A stretch of DNA of 64,000 bases. It comes from Candidatus Anaerostipes excrementavium (GTDB lineage Bacteria > Bacillota > Clostridia > Lachnospirales > Lachnospiraceae). Location of the stretch: positions 1 to 64,000 of the forward strand of contig DXEM01000019.1 of the NCBI GenBank assembly GCA_019114985.1, written 5' to 3'. A program made the translations under genes and the position numbers. Positions 55,470 to 64,000 of this stretch are shown here, piece by piece (position 1 is the stretch's first letter; every line of letters begins with the position of its first letter). The notes beneath the pieces are model-generated. The model searched no databases and had not been told where the DNA came from. It saw only the letters and a program-made list of their open reading frames with translations.

Positions 55470-57538
55470 TTCTCCTTTTTTTCGTTCTGAACTAGTTGTA
55501 AGATCTCTTCCGGCTCTTTTGCTGCTTTCAGCCGGCTCAGAGCTTTTTTATCTTCCAATAAACTATTTAACTGTTCTAATACGCCCAAATGTTTTGTCGG
55601 ATCCGGCGTTCCAATCATTAAAATGATATCCGCTTCCATATATCCCGCCACGTCGATCGGCTCCGGCATTTTCAGCAAAGAAAGACATACCCGTCTTGCC
55701 CCATCTTCTATTCCGGCATGAGCGATGATAACACCATCCGCAATCAGAATAAAAGGCTGATCTTCACGAATATTTTCAATTGATTTCTCAACATATCCTT
55801 CCGTCACATCATTTCTTACAATCAAAGGCGCCCCGACCATCCGTATCGCCTCTTCCCAGGAAACGGTGTGATCCAGAACCTGAATCGTCTCTCTTACCAA
55901 AACATCTTTCAAACCGATCGAAAACTGGGTGTTTATCTTATACGTATGTTCTTCTTCCGGCTCCGGACTTAAAGCATTCGCAATATCACGCTTTAAAGCT
56001 TCTTCATCTTTTACAACAGCATGCCTGCGTATGATTTCCATCAGCCCCGCCGTATCGATTTCATGAGGAATAATACCGGTAAGTTCTCCCATGACTTTTT
56101 CTCGAAATTTCTTTTTCGACATTTCGTCGATCAAAGGTTTGACAAGGAATTGCATCTTCGTTGTTTCCAAACGTCCCATTGTGAATACAACGTCATAATT
56201 TTTTTCGTCGTATTCCGCAAAATCCCTTAAAGATAAACATGTAACAAAATCAATTTCCGGGAAAAGTTCTTTCAAAGTAAAATACAGAAAATTAGAAATG
56301 GAAACTCCATTCGCACAGACAACGACGGCTTTTTTCCTGGTTTCTACCAAATCCAGGATTCCTTCCCGCCGAAGCCACGCTCCGAACAAAGCAGTAATAT
56401 ATACCAATTCTTCATCGGGAAATTCCGCTCCCACCAGTTCCTCAAATGGCTGTATGGATTTCCTAACGATCGCGTGCAGAGAACTGTACTGCGGAAGCAC
56501 CATATCCGCAATGCTTTGCTCGATATGATAGTGGTACTTAATCCGATAAAATGCCGGTTTGATATGCTGAAACAACGCTTCCAGCAAGGTCTCCCGCTCA
56601 TTGATCGTAACGCAGATCATATTCTCAAAGTTCTCTATGACCTTTTCCGCAGCCCGCATCAGCTCTTCTTCTTGTTCCGATTCGCTTGTCTGCATACTGT
56701 GAAAATTGGAAATCTGAATCTGTGCCGCCAAAAATAATTTTTCTGACTGCCATGTGATATCGTATGCTTTTGCGAATTCCAGCATCGCCGTGTATTCCTT
56801 TGTTCCGGCAATATGCTGAAATACTTCCGGCAGCTCTCGGATAATCCTTCTCTTTTTTGTCCGTATGACCGTCAGGCACAAAATCAACGGAAGCTCTTTC
56901 ATCCGCTCATCCGTAAACCGAATCCTAAGCTTTTCTTCAATACATGCAATCTGTTCTTCCACCAGCGTCATCAAGTCTTCTGATATCCGGCAGATCCCCA
57001 TGATTGTATCTTTTCCGTTCGGCAGTTTCAAAATACCTCTGACGGCTTCGATCATCATCTCTCGTTTCGCAAATTCGCTTCCGACCAAATGATATCCTTC
57101 CTGCCGATTATAAGACACTTCCAAATGAAAACCTTCCAGCTTGTGCTCCAGTTTTTTGAGATCTGTCAAAAACGTATTCTTGCTGATCTCAAGTTCGGAT
57201 GTAAAATGATAAATGGAAAGCTCCTCCTGAATGCATAAAAGCATTAAATAAATCAAAAATCCCCGATCTTTATCCGAATAGACATAGGTCGTATCAAAGC
57301 CATCCATATCTTCTGTCTTGTATTGCTCCAGTACCATCACCGGAACAATGAACTTTCCGGTCCTTAGCCGTTCAATTTTCGGCATCCCATTGCCCTGCAG
57401 ATAATCATTGATTTTCTCAATAGCATAACTTAACTGCTTTCTGGTTAGCTGTAAAGAAGCTTCTACTTCTTTGCCCGTTATGGACGGGTTATTGACGATC
57501 GTTTTAAGAACAGTATAACCTCTTTCATCTAAATACAA
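55466..57538 (-). CDS. PRD-containing BglG/MtlR-type transcriptional regulator with EIIB- and EIIA-like domains
   Basis: N-terminal HTH, PRD region, VVVCANGVSISNFLYFTLKELFP, C-terminal ADGVIIAHAGIEDGARRVCLSLLKMPEPI. Confidence 0.9.
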   Translation of the reverse strand: MYLDERGYTVLKTIVNNPSITGKEVEASLQLTRKQLSYAIEKINDYLQGNGMPKIERLRTGKFIVPVMVLEQYKTEDMDGFDTTYVYSDKDRGFLIYLMLLCIQEELSIYHFTSELEISKNTFLTDLKKLEHKLEGFHLEVSYNRQEGYHLVGSEFAKREMMIEAVRGILKLPNGKDTIMGICRISEDLMTLVEEQIACIEEKLRIRFTDERMKELPLILCLTVIRTKKRRIIRELPEVFQHIAGTKEYTAMLEFAKAYDITWQSEKLFLAAQIQISNFHSMQTSESEQEEELMRAAEKVIENFENMICVTINERETLLEALFQHIKPAFYRIKYHYHIEQSIADMVLPQYSSLHAIVRKSIQPFEELVGAEFPDEELVYITALFGAWLRREGILDLVETRKKAVVVCANGVSISNFLYFTLKELFPEIDFVTCLSLRDFAEYDEKNYDVVFTMGRLETTKMQFLVKPLIDEMSKKKFREKVMGELTGIIPHEIDTAGLMEIIRRHAVVKDEEALKRDIANALSPEPEEEHTYKINTQFSIGLKDVLVRETIQVLDHTVSWEEAIRMVGAPLIVRNDVTEGYVEKSIENIREDQPFILIADGVIIAHAGIEDGARRVCLSLLKMPEPIDVAGYMEADIILMIGTPDPTKHLGVLEQLNSLLEDKKALSRLKAAKEPEEILQLVQNEKKEK

Positions 57539-57564
57539 TGGTGCACCTCTTTCAACTGCAATTT

Positions 57565-58563
57565 CTAAACTTCGATTCCTGGTGATTTTGCCTCGTAATC
57601 TAATAATTCTTTTAACTCGTCATCCAGTTTCATTACGGTCAGAGCCGCTCCGTTCATATCCAGCGACGTCACATAATCTCCGACGAACACTTTATACACA
57701 GAGAGTCCCTGTTCTTTCAGATACGCTTCTATCTCGTCGTACAAAATGTATAATTCCATGATCGGAGTCGCGCCTAATCCTGACATCAAAACCGCTACCT
57801 CAGAGCCTTCTTCCGGCTCCATATCGTCAATGACCGTTTGCGCCATCTTCCGGGCGATCTCTTTTGCCGGTTCCAATTTCTGAACGTTGATTCCCGGCTC
57901 TCCGTGATGACCGATTCCAAATTCCATATCACCATCGGAAATCTGGAAATTCGGATGTCCGACAGCCGGAATCGCACATGGCTCAAGTCCGACACAGATA
58001 CTTCTTGTATTGTCTACCGCTTTCTGCGCAGATGCAATGACTTCATCCAGATCGCCTCCAAGAGCCGCTCTGGCTCCGCCGATCTTCCACATAAATACGC
58101 CTCCGGCAATACCGTGACGTTTTTCTTTTGTCTCTTTCGGTGAGGATGCCACATCATCATTGGCTGTGACATATTTTACCGTAACACCTTGTTTCTTTGC
58201 TTTGCGGATTGCCATTTTGACATTCATATTATCTCCGGCATAGTTTCCAAATAAACATGCAACACCTTTTCCGGAGTCTGCCGCCATAAAAGCGTCATAA
58301 AATGCTTGTGCAGAAGGTGAAGAAAATACTTCACCTACTGCAACTGCATCCATCATATTTTTTCCTACATAGCCAAGAAACGCCGGTTCATGCCCGCTTC
58401 CGCCGCCGGTCACAAGACCGACTTTTCCTTCTACCGGAGCATTGATGTACTGTACGACCCGGTCATTTGCTTCGGATCTGACAATCATATCGCCATGAGC
58501 TTTTACGAATCCTTTGAGCATATCTTCTACGACATAATCCGGATCATTTACAAATCTCTGCAT
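57565..58563 (-). CDS. Dihydroxyacetone kinase-like subunit K, paralog 2
   Basis: [39 protein letters not shown]. Confidence 0.93.
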   Translation of the reverse strand: MQRFVNDPDYVVEDMLKGFVKAHGDMIVRSEANDRVVQYINAPVEGKVGLVTGGGSGHEPAFLGYVGKNMMDAVAVGEVFSSPSAQAFYDAFMAADSGKGVACLFGNYAGDNMNVKMAIRKAKKQGVTVKYVTANDDVASSPKETKEKRHGIAGGVFMWKIGGARAALGGDLDEVIASAQKAVDNTRSICVGLEPCAIPAVGHPNFQISDGDMEFGIGHHGEPGINVQKLEPAKEIARKMAQTVIDDMEPEEGSEVAVLMSGLGATPIMELYILYDEIEAYLKEQGLSVYKVFVGDYVTSLDMNGAALTVMKLDDELKELLDYEAKSPGIEV

Positions 58564-58608
58564 AAACTCAACCTCATTTCTTCTGCATATTGTCTGTAAA
58601 ATCGATGA

Positions 58609-60000
58609 TTAGTTAATTTCTCTTCCTTCTTTTTCTTCTTTTCCAAGATATTTATAGAGTGCTACAAAGCATACTACAAAAATCACACAAAGAACTAATG
58701 GCAGGAAGTTTCCATCCAGAATCTTAAATAAATGTGAGAATGCATATGTCTGAATTGGTCCATCAATGGATGAGCAGGAAATCAGCTCTCCGGCTTTCAG
58801 GCTGACTGCGCCTGTAGAACGTGCCAAATCAGAGATAAACGGTGCCATAACGGTACCTACCCACAGGTAAGCCGGTGCAAATAAGATAACAAGGATGCAC
58901 ATACGAATGATGTTTCCGCCTGTTACCAGGAATGCAGCAACTGCGATCGCATTGTTTACAATACCGGCAAATGGAAGAATATCATTTCCCGGAAGGATCA
59001 TGGAGTAAATCAATGTTACCGGAATACATAAGAATACTGCCAGCCAGATTTCGTTGGCACCGCCCATGAACGGCCAGTCAAGTCCGACTACCAATGTTCT
59101 GTCATCAAATTTCTTGTTCATGAATGCGCTGATTGCTGAGGAGATTGGCTCCAATGCCATCATGAAATATTTAGAGATAACCGGGAACAAGGTCAGGGAG
59201 CAGGATGCCTGAATACCTAATGTTAATGTTTTTGCTACATCATATCTTGCCAAAACACCGAAAATAATACCTAAGATAAATCCTAATACATGGGATTCAG
59301 CGAAGATACCGATCTTATCTTTCAGAACTGCAGCGTCAAAACGTTTGTTAAGCGCTGGGATCTTCTTTAACAGACAGTCGATCGGGAACATGAAAATACT
59401 GGTAAATCCCATTTTATGAGTACAGGTTACACCTGGAATTCCGGATAATTTTTCAATACGATACTGATACATATCGGCCATCTTAAGCTCGAAGATGATC
59501 TGAATTCCTGCTGTAACAAATGCGATACCGATAGATCCTGCTGTTCCGAAATATGGTTTACATACAGCAGCTACTGCAACACCTGTAAAGATTTTGCCCC
59601 ATACATTCCACAGATCGGCATTGAATGTCTTTGTCTTGTTGATAATTAACATGATAATGTTGATACCAATCATTAATGGGAACATTAAGAACGCATATGG
59701 CCATGACCATGCAATCGCGGATAATGTAGTCCAACCTCCATCAACGATCGGCAGGTTAATACCTGTGCTCTTAAGCATTGCTTCCGCTGCAGGTCCGATT
59801 GCGGAAGACATAAAGCTGATCAGCATGCTCATTCCGGTAAATGCAACACCAAGGGTAATACCAGCGGATACCGCATCTTTTAATTTCATTCCAACGATCA
59901 ATCCGGCGATAATGATAATGATCGGCACGAAGATTGCTGCTCCTAATCCTAATAGCCAGTTAATGACATCTTGTAAAATACTCATATAATTTCCCTCCAC
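58609..60000 (-). CDS. PTS EIIC, galactitol type
   Basis: IINWLLGLGAAIFVPIIIIIAGLIVGMKLKDAVSAGITLGVAFTGM. Confidence 0.92.
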   Translation of the reverse strand: MEGNYMSILQDVINWLLGLGAAIFVPIIIIIAGLIVGMKLKDAVSAGITLGVAFTGMSMLISFMSSAIGPAAEAMLKSTGINLPIVDGGWTTLSAIAWSWPYAFLMFPLMIGINIIMLIINKTKTFNADLWNVWGKIFTGVAVAAVCKPYFGTAGSIGIAFVTAGIQIIFELKMADMYQYRIEKLSGIPGVTCTHKMGFTSIFMFPIDCLLKKIPALNKRFDAAVLKDKIGIFAESHVLGFILGIIFGVLARYDVAKTLTLGIQASCSLTLFPVISKYFMMALEPISSAISAFMNKKFDDRTLVVGLDWPFMGGANEIWLAVFLCIPVTLIYSMILPGNDILPFAGIVNNAIAVAAFLVTGGNIIRMCILVILFAPAYLWVGTVMAPFISDLARSTGAVSLKAGELISCSSIDGPIQTYAFSHLFKILDGNFLPLVLCVIFVVCFVALYKYLGKEEKEGREIN

Positions 60001-60013
60001 TCTCTTTTTAAAA

Positions 60014-60295
60014 TCAGCCGTTATTTACTGCGTCTACCAACTTTTTAAATTCTGCGTCCTGTCCTACACCTGTTAAGAATGCAATTCCATTGATAACCGG
60101 AATCGGATATTCTTTGTCCACTTTTGTGATTGCGATGTAAGCAACACTGCCTGCAATATAGCGGTCAACAGATTTAATATCTACTGCCAGTACTTCTGCA
60201 GGAACATTGTTCTCTTTTAAAAGACGGTTTACTTTGCTTGCTACTGTCTGAGAAGTTGCAACTCCACTTCCGCATGCTACGACGATTTGTTTCAT
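60014..60295 (-). CDS. PTS EIIB, galactitol type
   Basis: MKQIVVACGSGVATSQTVASKVNRLL. Confidence 0.93.
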   Translation of the reverse strand: MKQIVVACGSGVATSQTVASKVNRLLKENNVPAEVLAVDIKSVDRYIAGSVAYIAITKVDKEYPIPVINGIAFLTGVGQDAEFKKLVDAVNNG

Positions 60296-60338
60296 TTTTC
60301 ATCTTCCTTTCTTGATAACATGATCAGTTTCTAAAATC

Positions 60339-60827
60339 CTAAAGACCTTCCATGGATAAAACGGCTTCCATGTACTCATCTTCAGTCTTTGCATTTACCA
60401 GCTTATCCATGATTTCCGGATCCTGGAAATTGGTAACCAGGACTTGCAGCAATTCCACATGCTCATTCGCACCACTTGGATCATCGTGTCCTCCAAGGAA
60501 TCCGAGCATAAATATGAACTTCACATCATGTTCTTCATCGTTATTTGCCATCTCACACCACTTGATCGGATTTTTCAATCTGGTGCATGCGATGAACGGC
60601 CGGATGATATGCTGCGGATCTGCGTGAGGAATCGCAACAGGATACGGTTCTACCGGAAGGGCTGTCGGGAAATTGGCTTCTCTTGTCTTGATCGCATCAG
60701 CAAATGTATCTTTGACATATCCGAGTTCTTCCAGCTTTCCTGCCATCTTGTCAAAGAACTCTTCCTGATCGGCCACTTCCCAGTCCAGCTGAATCAGCTC
60801 TCTGTAAATCGTGTCGCGGTTTGCCAC
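60339..60827 (-). CDS. PTS EIIA
   Basis: TREANFPTALPVEPYPVAIPHADPQHI. Confidence 0.93.
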   Translation of the reverse strand: MANRDTIYRELIQLDWEVADQEEFFDKMAGKLEELGYVKDTFADAIKTREANFPTALPVEPYPVAIPHADPQHIIRPFIACTRLKNPIKWCEMANNDEEHDVKFIFMLGFLGGHDDPSGANEHVELLQVLVTNFQDPEIMDKLVNAKTEDEYMEAVLSMEGL

Positions 60828-60869
60828 CTTTTACCACTCTCCTTTCCATAATTTCAGGCTCTTTATTTC

Positions 60870-60888
60870 TGTTGAACATCTTTCAACA
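60870..60888. promoter_or_regulatory. Palindrome upstream of PTS operon, candidate operator
   Basis: TGTTGAA CATCT TTCAACA, perfect 7-bp arms. Confidence 0.4.
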
Positions 60889-61156
60889 TTTTCCTGTTGT
60901 TTTCATTATATTTCAGTATTTTTTCCCATACAATCTGATTTGGGTTCGAATAATGCGCCATCCGTTGCTCATTCCTGTGATGAACATTTTATTTGCTCAA
61001 CATTGTGCAATTATAAAATATTTATAAACAAATTCTTAAACAGCTCTAAATTGCCAAAACAGGAGCCATCAAAGGCAAAATAAGCAGAAAAAAGGCCACG
61101 CACAAAAACTTGTGCATGACCTTTCCTTCTTTTTTCAGATCCCTGAAAGCAAAAAA

Positions 61157-61378
61157 TTAAGCTTCCTTAGTTGCCTGATATTCATTCAATCTTGCAAGCA
61201 GATCTTCCACATTCATTCCGTGAACGAATGCAGCTTCTTCCAGAGTCTCTCCCTGTGCGGATGGGCATCCAACGCATCCCATTCCGGAAGCCATTAAGAT
61301 TGCCGCAAAGTTCTGATCCAAGGCGATCAGATCGCCAATTACCATATCTTTTGAAATTGTCATTTCTCTTTCCTCCAT
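61157..61378 (-). CDS. DUF1858 domain protein
   Basis: ISKDMVIGDLIALDQNFAAILMASGMGCVGCPSAQGETLEEAAFVHGM. Confidence 0.92.
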   Translation of the reverse strand: MEEREMTISKDMVIGDLIALDQNFAAILMASGMGCVGCPSAQGETLEEAAFVHGMNVEDLLARLNEYQATKEA

Positions 61379-61527
61379 TCAAAAAAATCAATAGTTATAG
61401 TATAATACAGTATCGTTAAAAATACAACAAAATTACTTGCCATTCCCGCACAAGTATATTAAAATAAGAGTGAATCTAGCGGGTGACCGCTTTTTATTGA
61501 TTATACTATATAAGGAGGATGTTAGTT

Positions 61528-61698
61528 ATGGCATATGTAATTTCAGACGCTTGCATTTCTTGCGGAGCTTGTGAAGGAACTTGCCCAGCAGGAGCAATCA
61601 GCGAAGGAGATGGACAGTACGTAATCGATGCTGATACATGCATGGACTGCGGAGCTTGCGCAGACGGTTGTCCAGCTGGCGCTATCAGCCAGGAATAA
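61528..61698 (+). CDS. 2[4Fe-4S] ferredoxin (56 aa)
   Basis: MAYVISDACISCGACEGTCPAGAISEGDGQYVIDADTCMDCGACADGCPAGAISQE; RBS aaggaggatg; missing from ORF track. Confidence 0.97.
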   Translation: MAYVISDACISCGACEGTCPAGAISEGDGQYVIDADTCMDCGACADGCPAGAISQE

Positions 61699-61712
61699 TT
61701 TCCATCGTACAT

Positions 61713-61757
61713 AAAAAAGATGTGCAGAGATCTTTGAAGATCCGCACATCTTTTTTA
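61713..61757. terminator. Bidirectional terminator
   Basis: aaaaaagatgtgc...gcacatcttttttattt. Confidence 0.9.
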
Positions 61758-61769
61758 TTTTATTCTTTT

Positions 61770-62747
61770 CTAAAATATCTTTCCATTGGCTTCCATATAT
61801 TTCTCTACTTCTGCTGTCGTCGGAAGTGAGGACATCACCCCTAACTTTGATAACGTAAGGGCTGCCGCATAATTTGCAAAGGTGAGAGCTTTTCCCCTGG
61901 ATTCTCCCATACAGATTCTAGTACAAAAAGCCGCTACAAACGAATCTCCTGCTGCAGTCGGATCAATGACCTTGACATTCGGCGCCGCTTTTTTGTAAAC
62001 TTTTCGATCCGGTGCGTCCAGCAAAGCTCCGGATTCTCCCAGGGTTGTTAATATATTCGCATATCCCTTGCCCCTCATAATTGCCGAAGCAACCTTCGCT
62101 TCTTCCAGATTAAAGATACCGCGGCTTCGATTGATCCGCACGCCTGTCATGGAGCGAATCTCCTGCTCATTCGGCGCTATGTAGGTCAGATGCTTTATGA
62201 AATCTTTGGACAGTCTCCGAATAACCGGAGCCGGCTTCATCATCACCGGCACTCCCTTATCATATGCATACTCTGCCGCAATCTCGTTTATCTCCATCGG
62301 AATCTCATTCTGAAGAAGAACCATATCATACTGGGCGATCTCTTCCTTCAGAAAAGCAATCTCTTTCGGACGGATTGTCATATTCGAACCGGAAATCACC
62401 ATGACCCGGTTCTTGTTCTTTTTGCCCGGAGCAGCTTCCAGAAGAATGACGGCACATCCCGACTGCATGCCTGTCTTATCGTACAAAATCTTGCTGGTAT
62501 CGATGCCCTCTCTTCGGCAGGCCCTCACAAGTTCCTTTCCGTTGGCGTCGCGCCCTACTTTTCCGATAATCGTTACTTCCGCCCCAAGTTTTGCCGCCTG
62601 TACCGCCTGGTTGGCTCCCTTTCCGCCGGGAGCTTTTACGAATGCCTTGGCAAAGACCCTCTGCCCCTCCTGCGGAACTTCTTTGACGACAACAATCTGG
62701 TCCATAATAAGACTTCCAATCACTAATATCTTAGGTTTCTTCTCCAT
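61770..62747 (-). CDS. Ribokinase-like PfkB family sugar kinase
   Basis: APGGKGANQAVQAAKLGAEVTIIGKVG; DPTAAGDSFVAAF. Confidence 0.93.
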   Translation of the reverse strand: MEKKPKILVIGSLIMDQIVVVKEVPQEGQRVFAKAFVKAPGGKGANQAVQAAKLGAEVTIIGKVGRDANGKELVRACRREGIDTSKILYDKTGMQSGCAVILLEAAPGKKNKNRVMVISGSNMTIRPKEIAFLKEEIAQYDMVLLQNEIPMEINEIAAEYAYDKGVPVMMKPAPVIRRLSKDFIKHLTYIAPNEQEIRSMTGVRINRSRGIFNLEEAKVASAIMRGKGYANILTTLGESGALLDAPDRKVYKKAAPNVKVIDPTAAGDSFVAAFCTRICMGESRGKALTFANYAAALTLSKLGVMSSLPTTAEVEKYMEANGKIF

Positions 62748-62824
62748 AATACATTCTCCGCTTTGGATTTTCCAATGAGTATCATATCATATTATAACCC
62801 AAGATTGTTTTTCTGGAAATATAA

Positions 62825-63358
62825 TTATCTGTCTTTTTTTCTTCTTTTGAAAAATCTCCTCCGTTCCTTTGCCGCAGCAATCTCTTCTCTGCTTTTTTGC
62901 TGCGCGCGAATGGCTTCATCCAGCTTCTGAAACCTTCGTTCTTCCTCGTCTTCACGCAGACGGAACTGGTAATCAATCTCTTTTAAAACCTGATCCGATA
63001 TCTGTCCGCCGATTTCCCTGCCAAGGACGCCTTTTTGTTCCCGAATCGCTTGTCCCATGATTTTTACCATAACATTTTGAAACTGCTGCATCTTATCTGA
63101 CATCTCTCCCCGTTCCTCTCCCGGAAACGGAATGATGTTGCCTCCGATTTTTTTCTTAATCTCTTCTGTATCCAGACCTTCATTTTTCATATCACGGATT
63201 TCCTGAAAAATGTGTATTTCTTTCTCTCCGTAGCATCGGTATCCTTTCTCGTTCCTTGGAATCAAGATTCCAAATTCATCTTCCCATGTTCTCAGATTGT
63301 ACGTTTCCAATCCCAGCTCTCTGGCCGCTTCGGATATCATGCGCTTTTTTTCTTTCAT
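62825..63358 (-). CDS. MerR-like HTH protein with C-terminal coiled coil
   Basis: ISEAARELGLETYNLRTWEDEFGILIPRNEKGYRCYGEKEIHIFQEI. Confidence 0.8.
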   Translation of the reverse strand: MKEKKRMISEAARELGLETYNLRTWEDEFGILIPRNEKGYRCYGEKEIHIFQEIRDMKNEGLDTEEIKKKIGGNIIPFPGEERGEMSDKMQQFQNVMVKIMGQAIREQKGVLGREIGGQISDQVLKEIDYQFRLREDEEERRFQKLDEAIRAQQKSREEIAAAKERRRFFKRRKKDR

Positions 63359-63468
63359 AAGTCCCTTCCTTTCTTCCTTTTCATTATAAAAGGAGAAAAG
63401 ATTCAGGTACAGAAAAACCGTCCTCTAAAAGACGACGGTTCCTTCTATTTTTTTTATTGTTTTTAAAG

Positions 63469-64000
63469 TCATGAAAACGGGATTTCCCCTTCTTCCTCTG
63501 CAATCTCTAAGATCCTCTTGGAAAGTGTCGAATACCTTTTTTGTTCGTTGACATTTTGTATCATGGTATTGACCGTCCCTCGGTCTCCGACGATGGTCAG
63601 ACAATTTCTTGCCCTTGTCACACCGGTGTAGAGAAGATTTCGATGAAACAAAACCCTTGGACCGGCAAGCAGCGGCATAATAACTGCCGGATATTCACTT
63701 CCCTGAGACTTATGTATGGTAATCGCATAGGCCAGCTCCAATTCATCCAGCATTGCATATCCATACTGCACTTCCCTGGCATCATCGAATACAACGGTCA
63801 CCTTTTCCGTAAAATCATTAATTTCCGTAATCTTCCCAATGTCTCCGTTAAATACACCGACTCCTTTATCGATCGTAAACCCTTTTGGATTACGGATTTC
63901 CCATTCCATCTGATAATTGTTCTTGATCTGCATGACCTTATCCCCTTCTCTGAATGTTCCGGAAGCCGTATCTTTCTCTTCTTTTTCCGGATCCGGCGGG
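63469..64000 (-). CDS. RecD-like ATP-dependent helicase, C-terminal part (continues past window)
   Basis: GDKVMQIKNNY...VFNGDIGKI...LAYAITIHKSQGSEYPAVIMPL...YTGVTRARNCLTIVGD; frame open to 64000. Confidence 0.9.
   Translation of the reverse strand, partial: PPDPEKEEKDTASGTFREGDKVMQIKNNYQMEWEIRNPKGFTIDKGVGVFNGDIGKITEINDFTEKVTVVFDDAREVQYGYAMLDELELAYAITIHKSQGSEYPAVIMPLLAGPRVLFHRNLLYTGVTRARNCLTIVGDRGTVNTMIQNVNEQKRYSTLSKRILEIAEEEGEIPFS

Noticed and set aside
61506-61749. Two minus-strand 68-aa ORFs
   Set aside because: Antisense to the ferredoxin; Ala/Ser/Gln-rich translation is an artefact of the Cys/Gly-rich coding strand.

Overview
The window looks chromosomal, from a spore-forming Lachnospiraceae-like Firmicute (inferred from yabP/yabQ, LMW-PTP/rpiB/atp synteny and an SPxTG-like surface-protein end). 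Main contents: a 1470-aa surface protein behind a (CAAA)n microsatellite; hup-rqcP-yabP-yabQ-divIC; sortase B with a GH25 muramidase; a feo iron-uptake cluster with short Fur and DtxR/MntR regulators and three matching palindromes; a second Hsp70/J-protein locus with DUF5685 and zinc-ribbon proteins; a MecA-like PBP; an AT-rich islet with a PBECR-like nuclease next to a tRNA-Lys; two complete, divergent F-type ATP synthase operons in tandem (34-47.4 kb); an LMW-PTP-like/RpiB fusion; and a galactitol-type PTS cluster with two DhaK paralogs, DhaL, a class II aldolase and a PRD regulator. Strongest leads: (1) the tandem ATP synthases, whose c-subunits have different ion-binding signatures (one Na+-like, one lacking the helix-1 Gln); (2) DUF5685 in the Hsp70 locus, which carries squalene/phytoene-synthase-like Asp-rich motifs; (3) the LMW-PTP domain with Cys->Ser in its P-loop, fused in frame to RpiB across a perfect internal Shine-Dalgarno; (4) the nuclease islet bracketed by direct repeats with a compact multi-stem element. 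All family calls come from reading motifs by eye; no database search was run.
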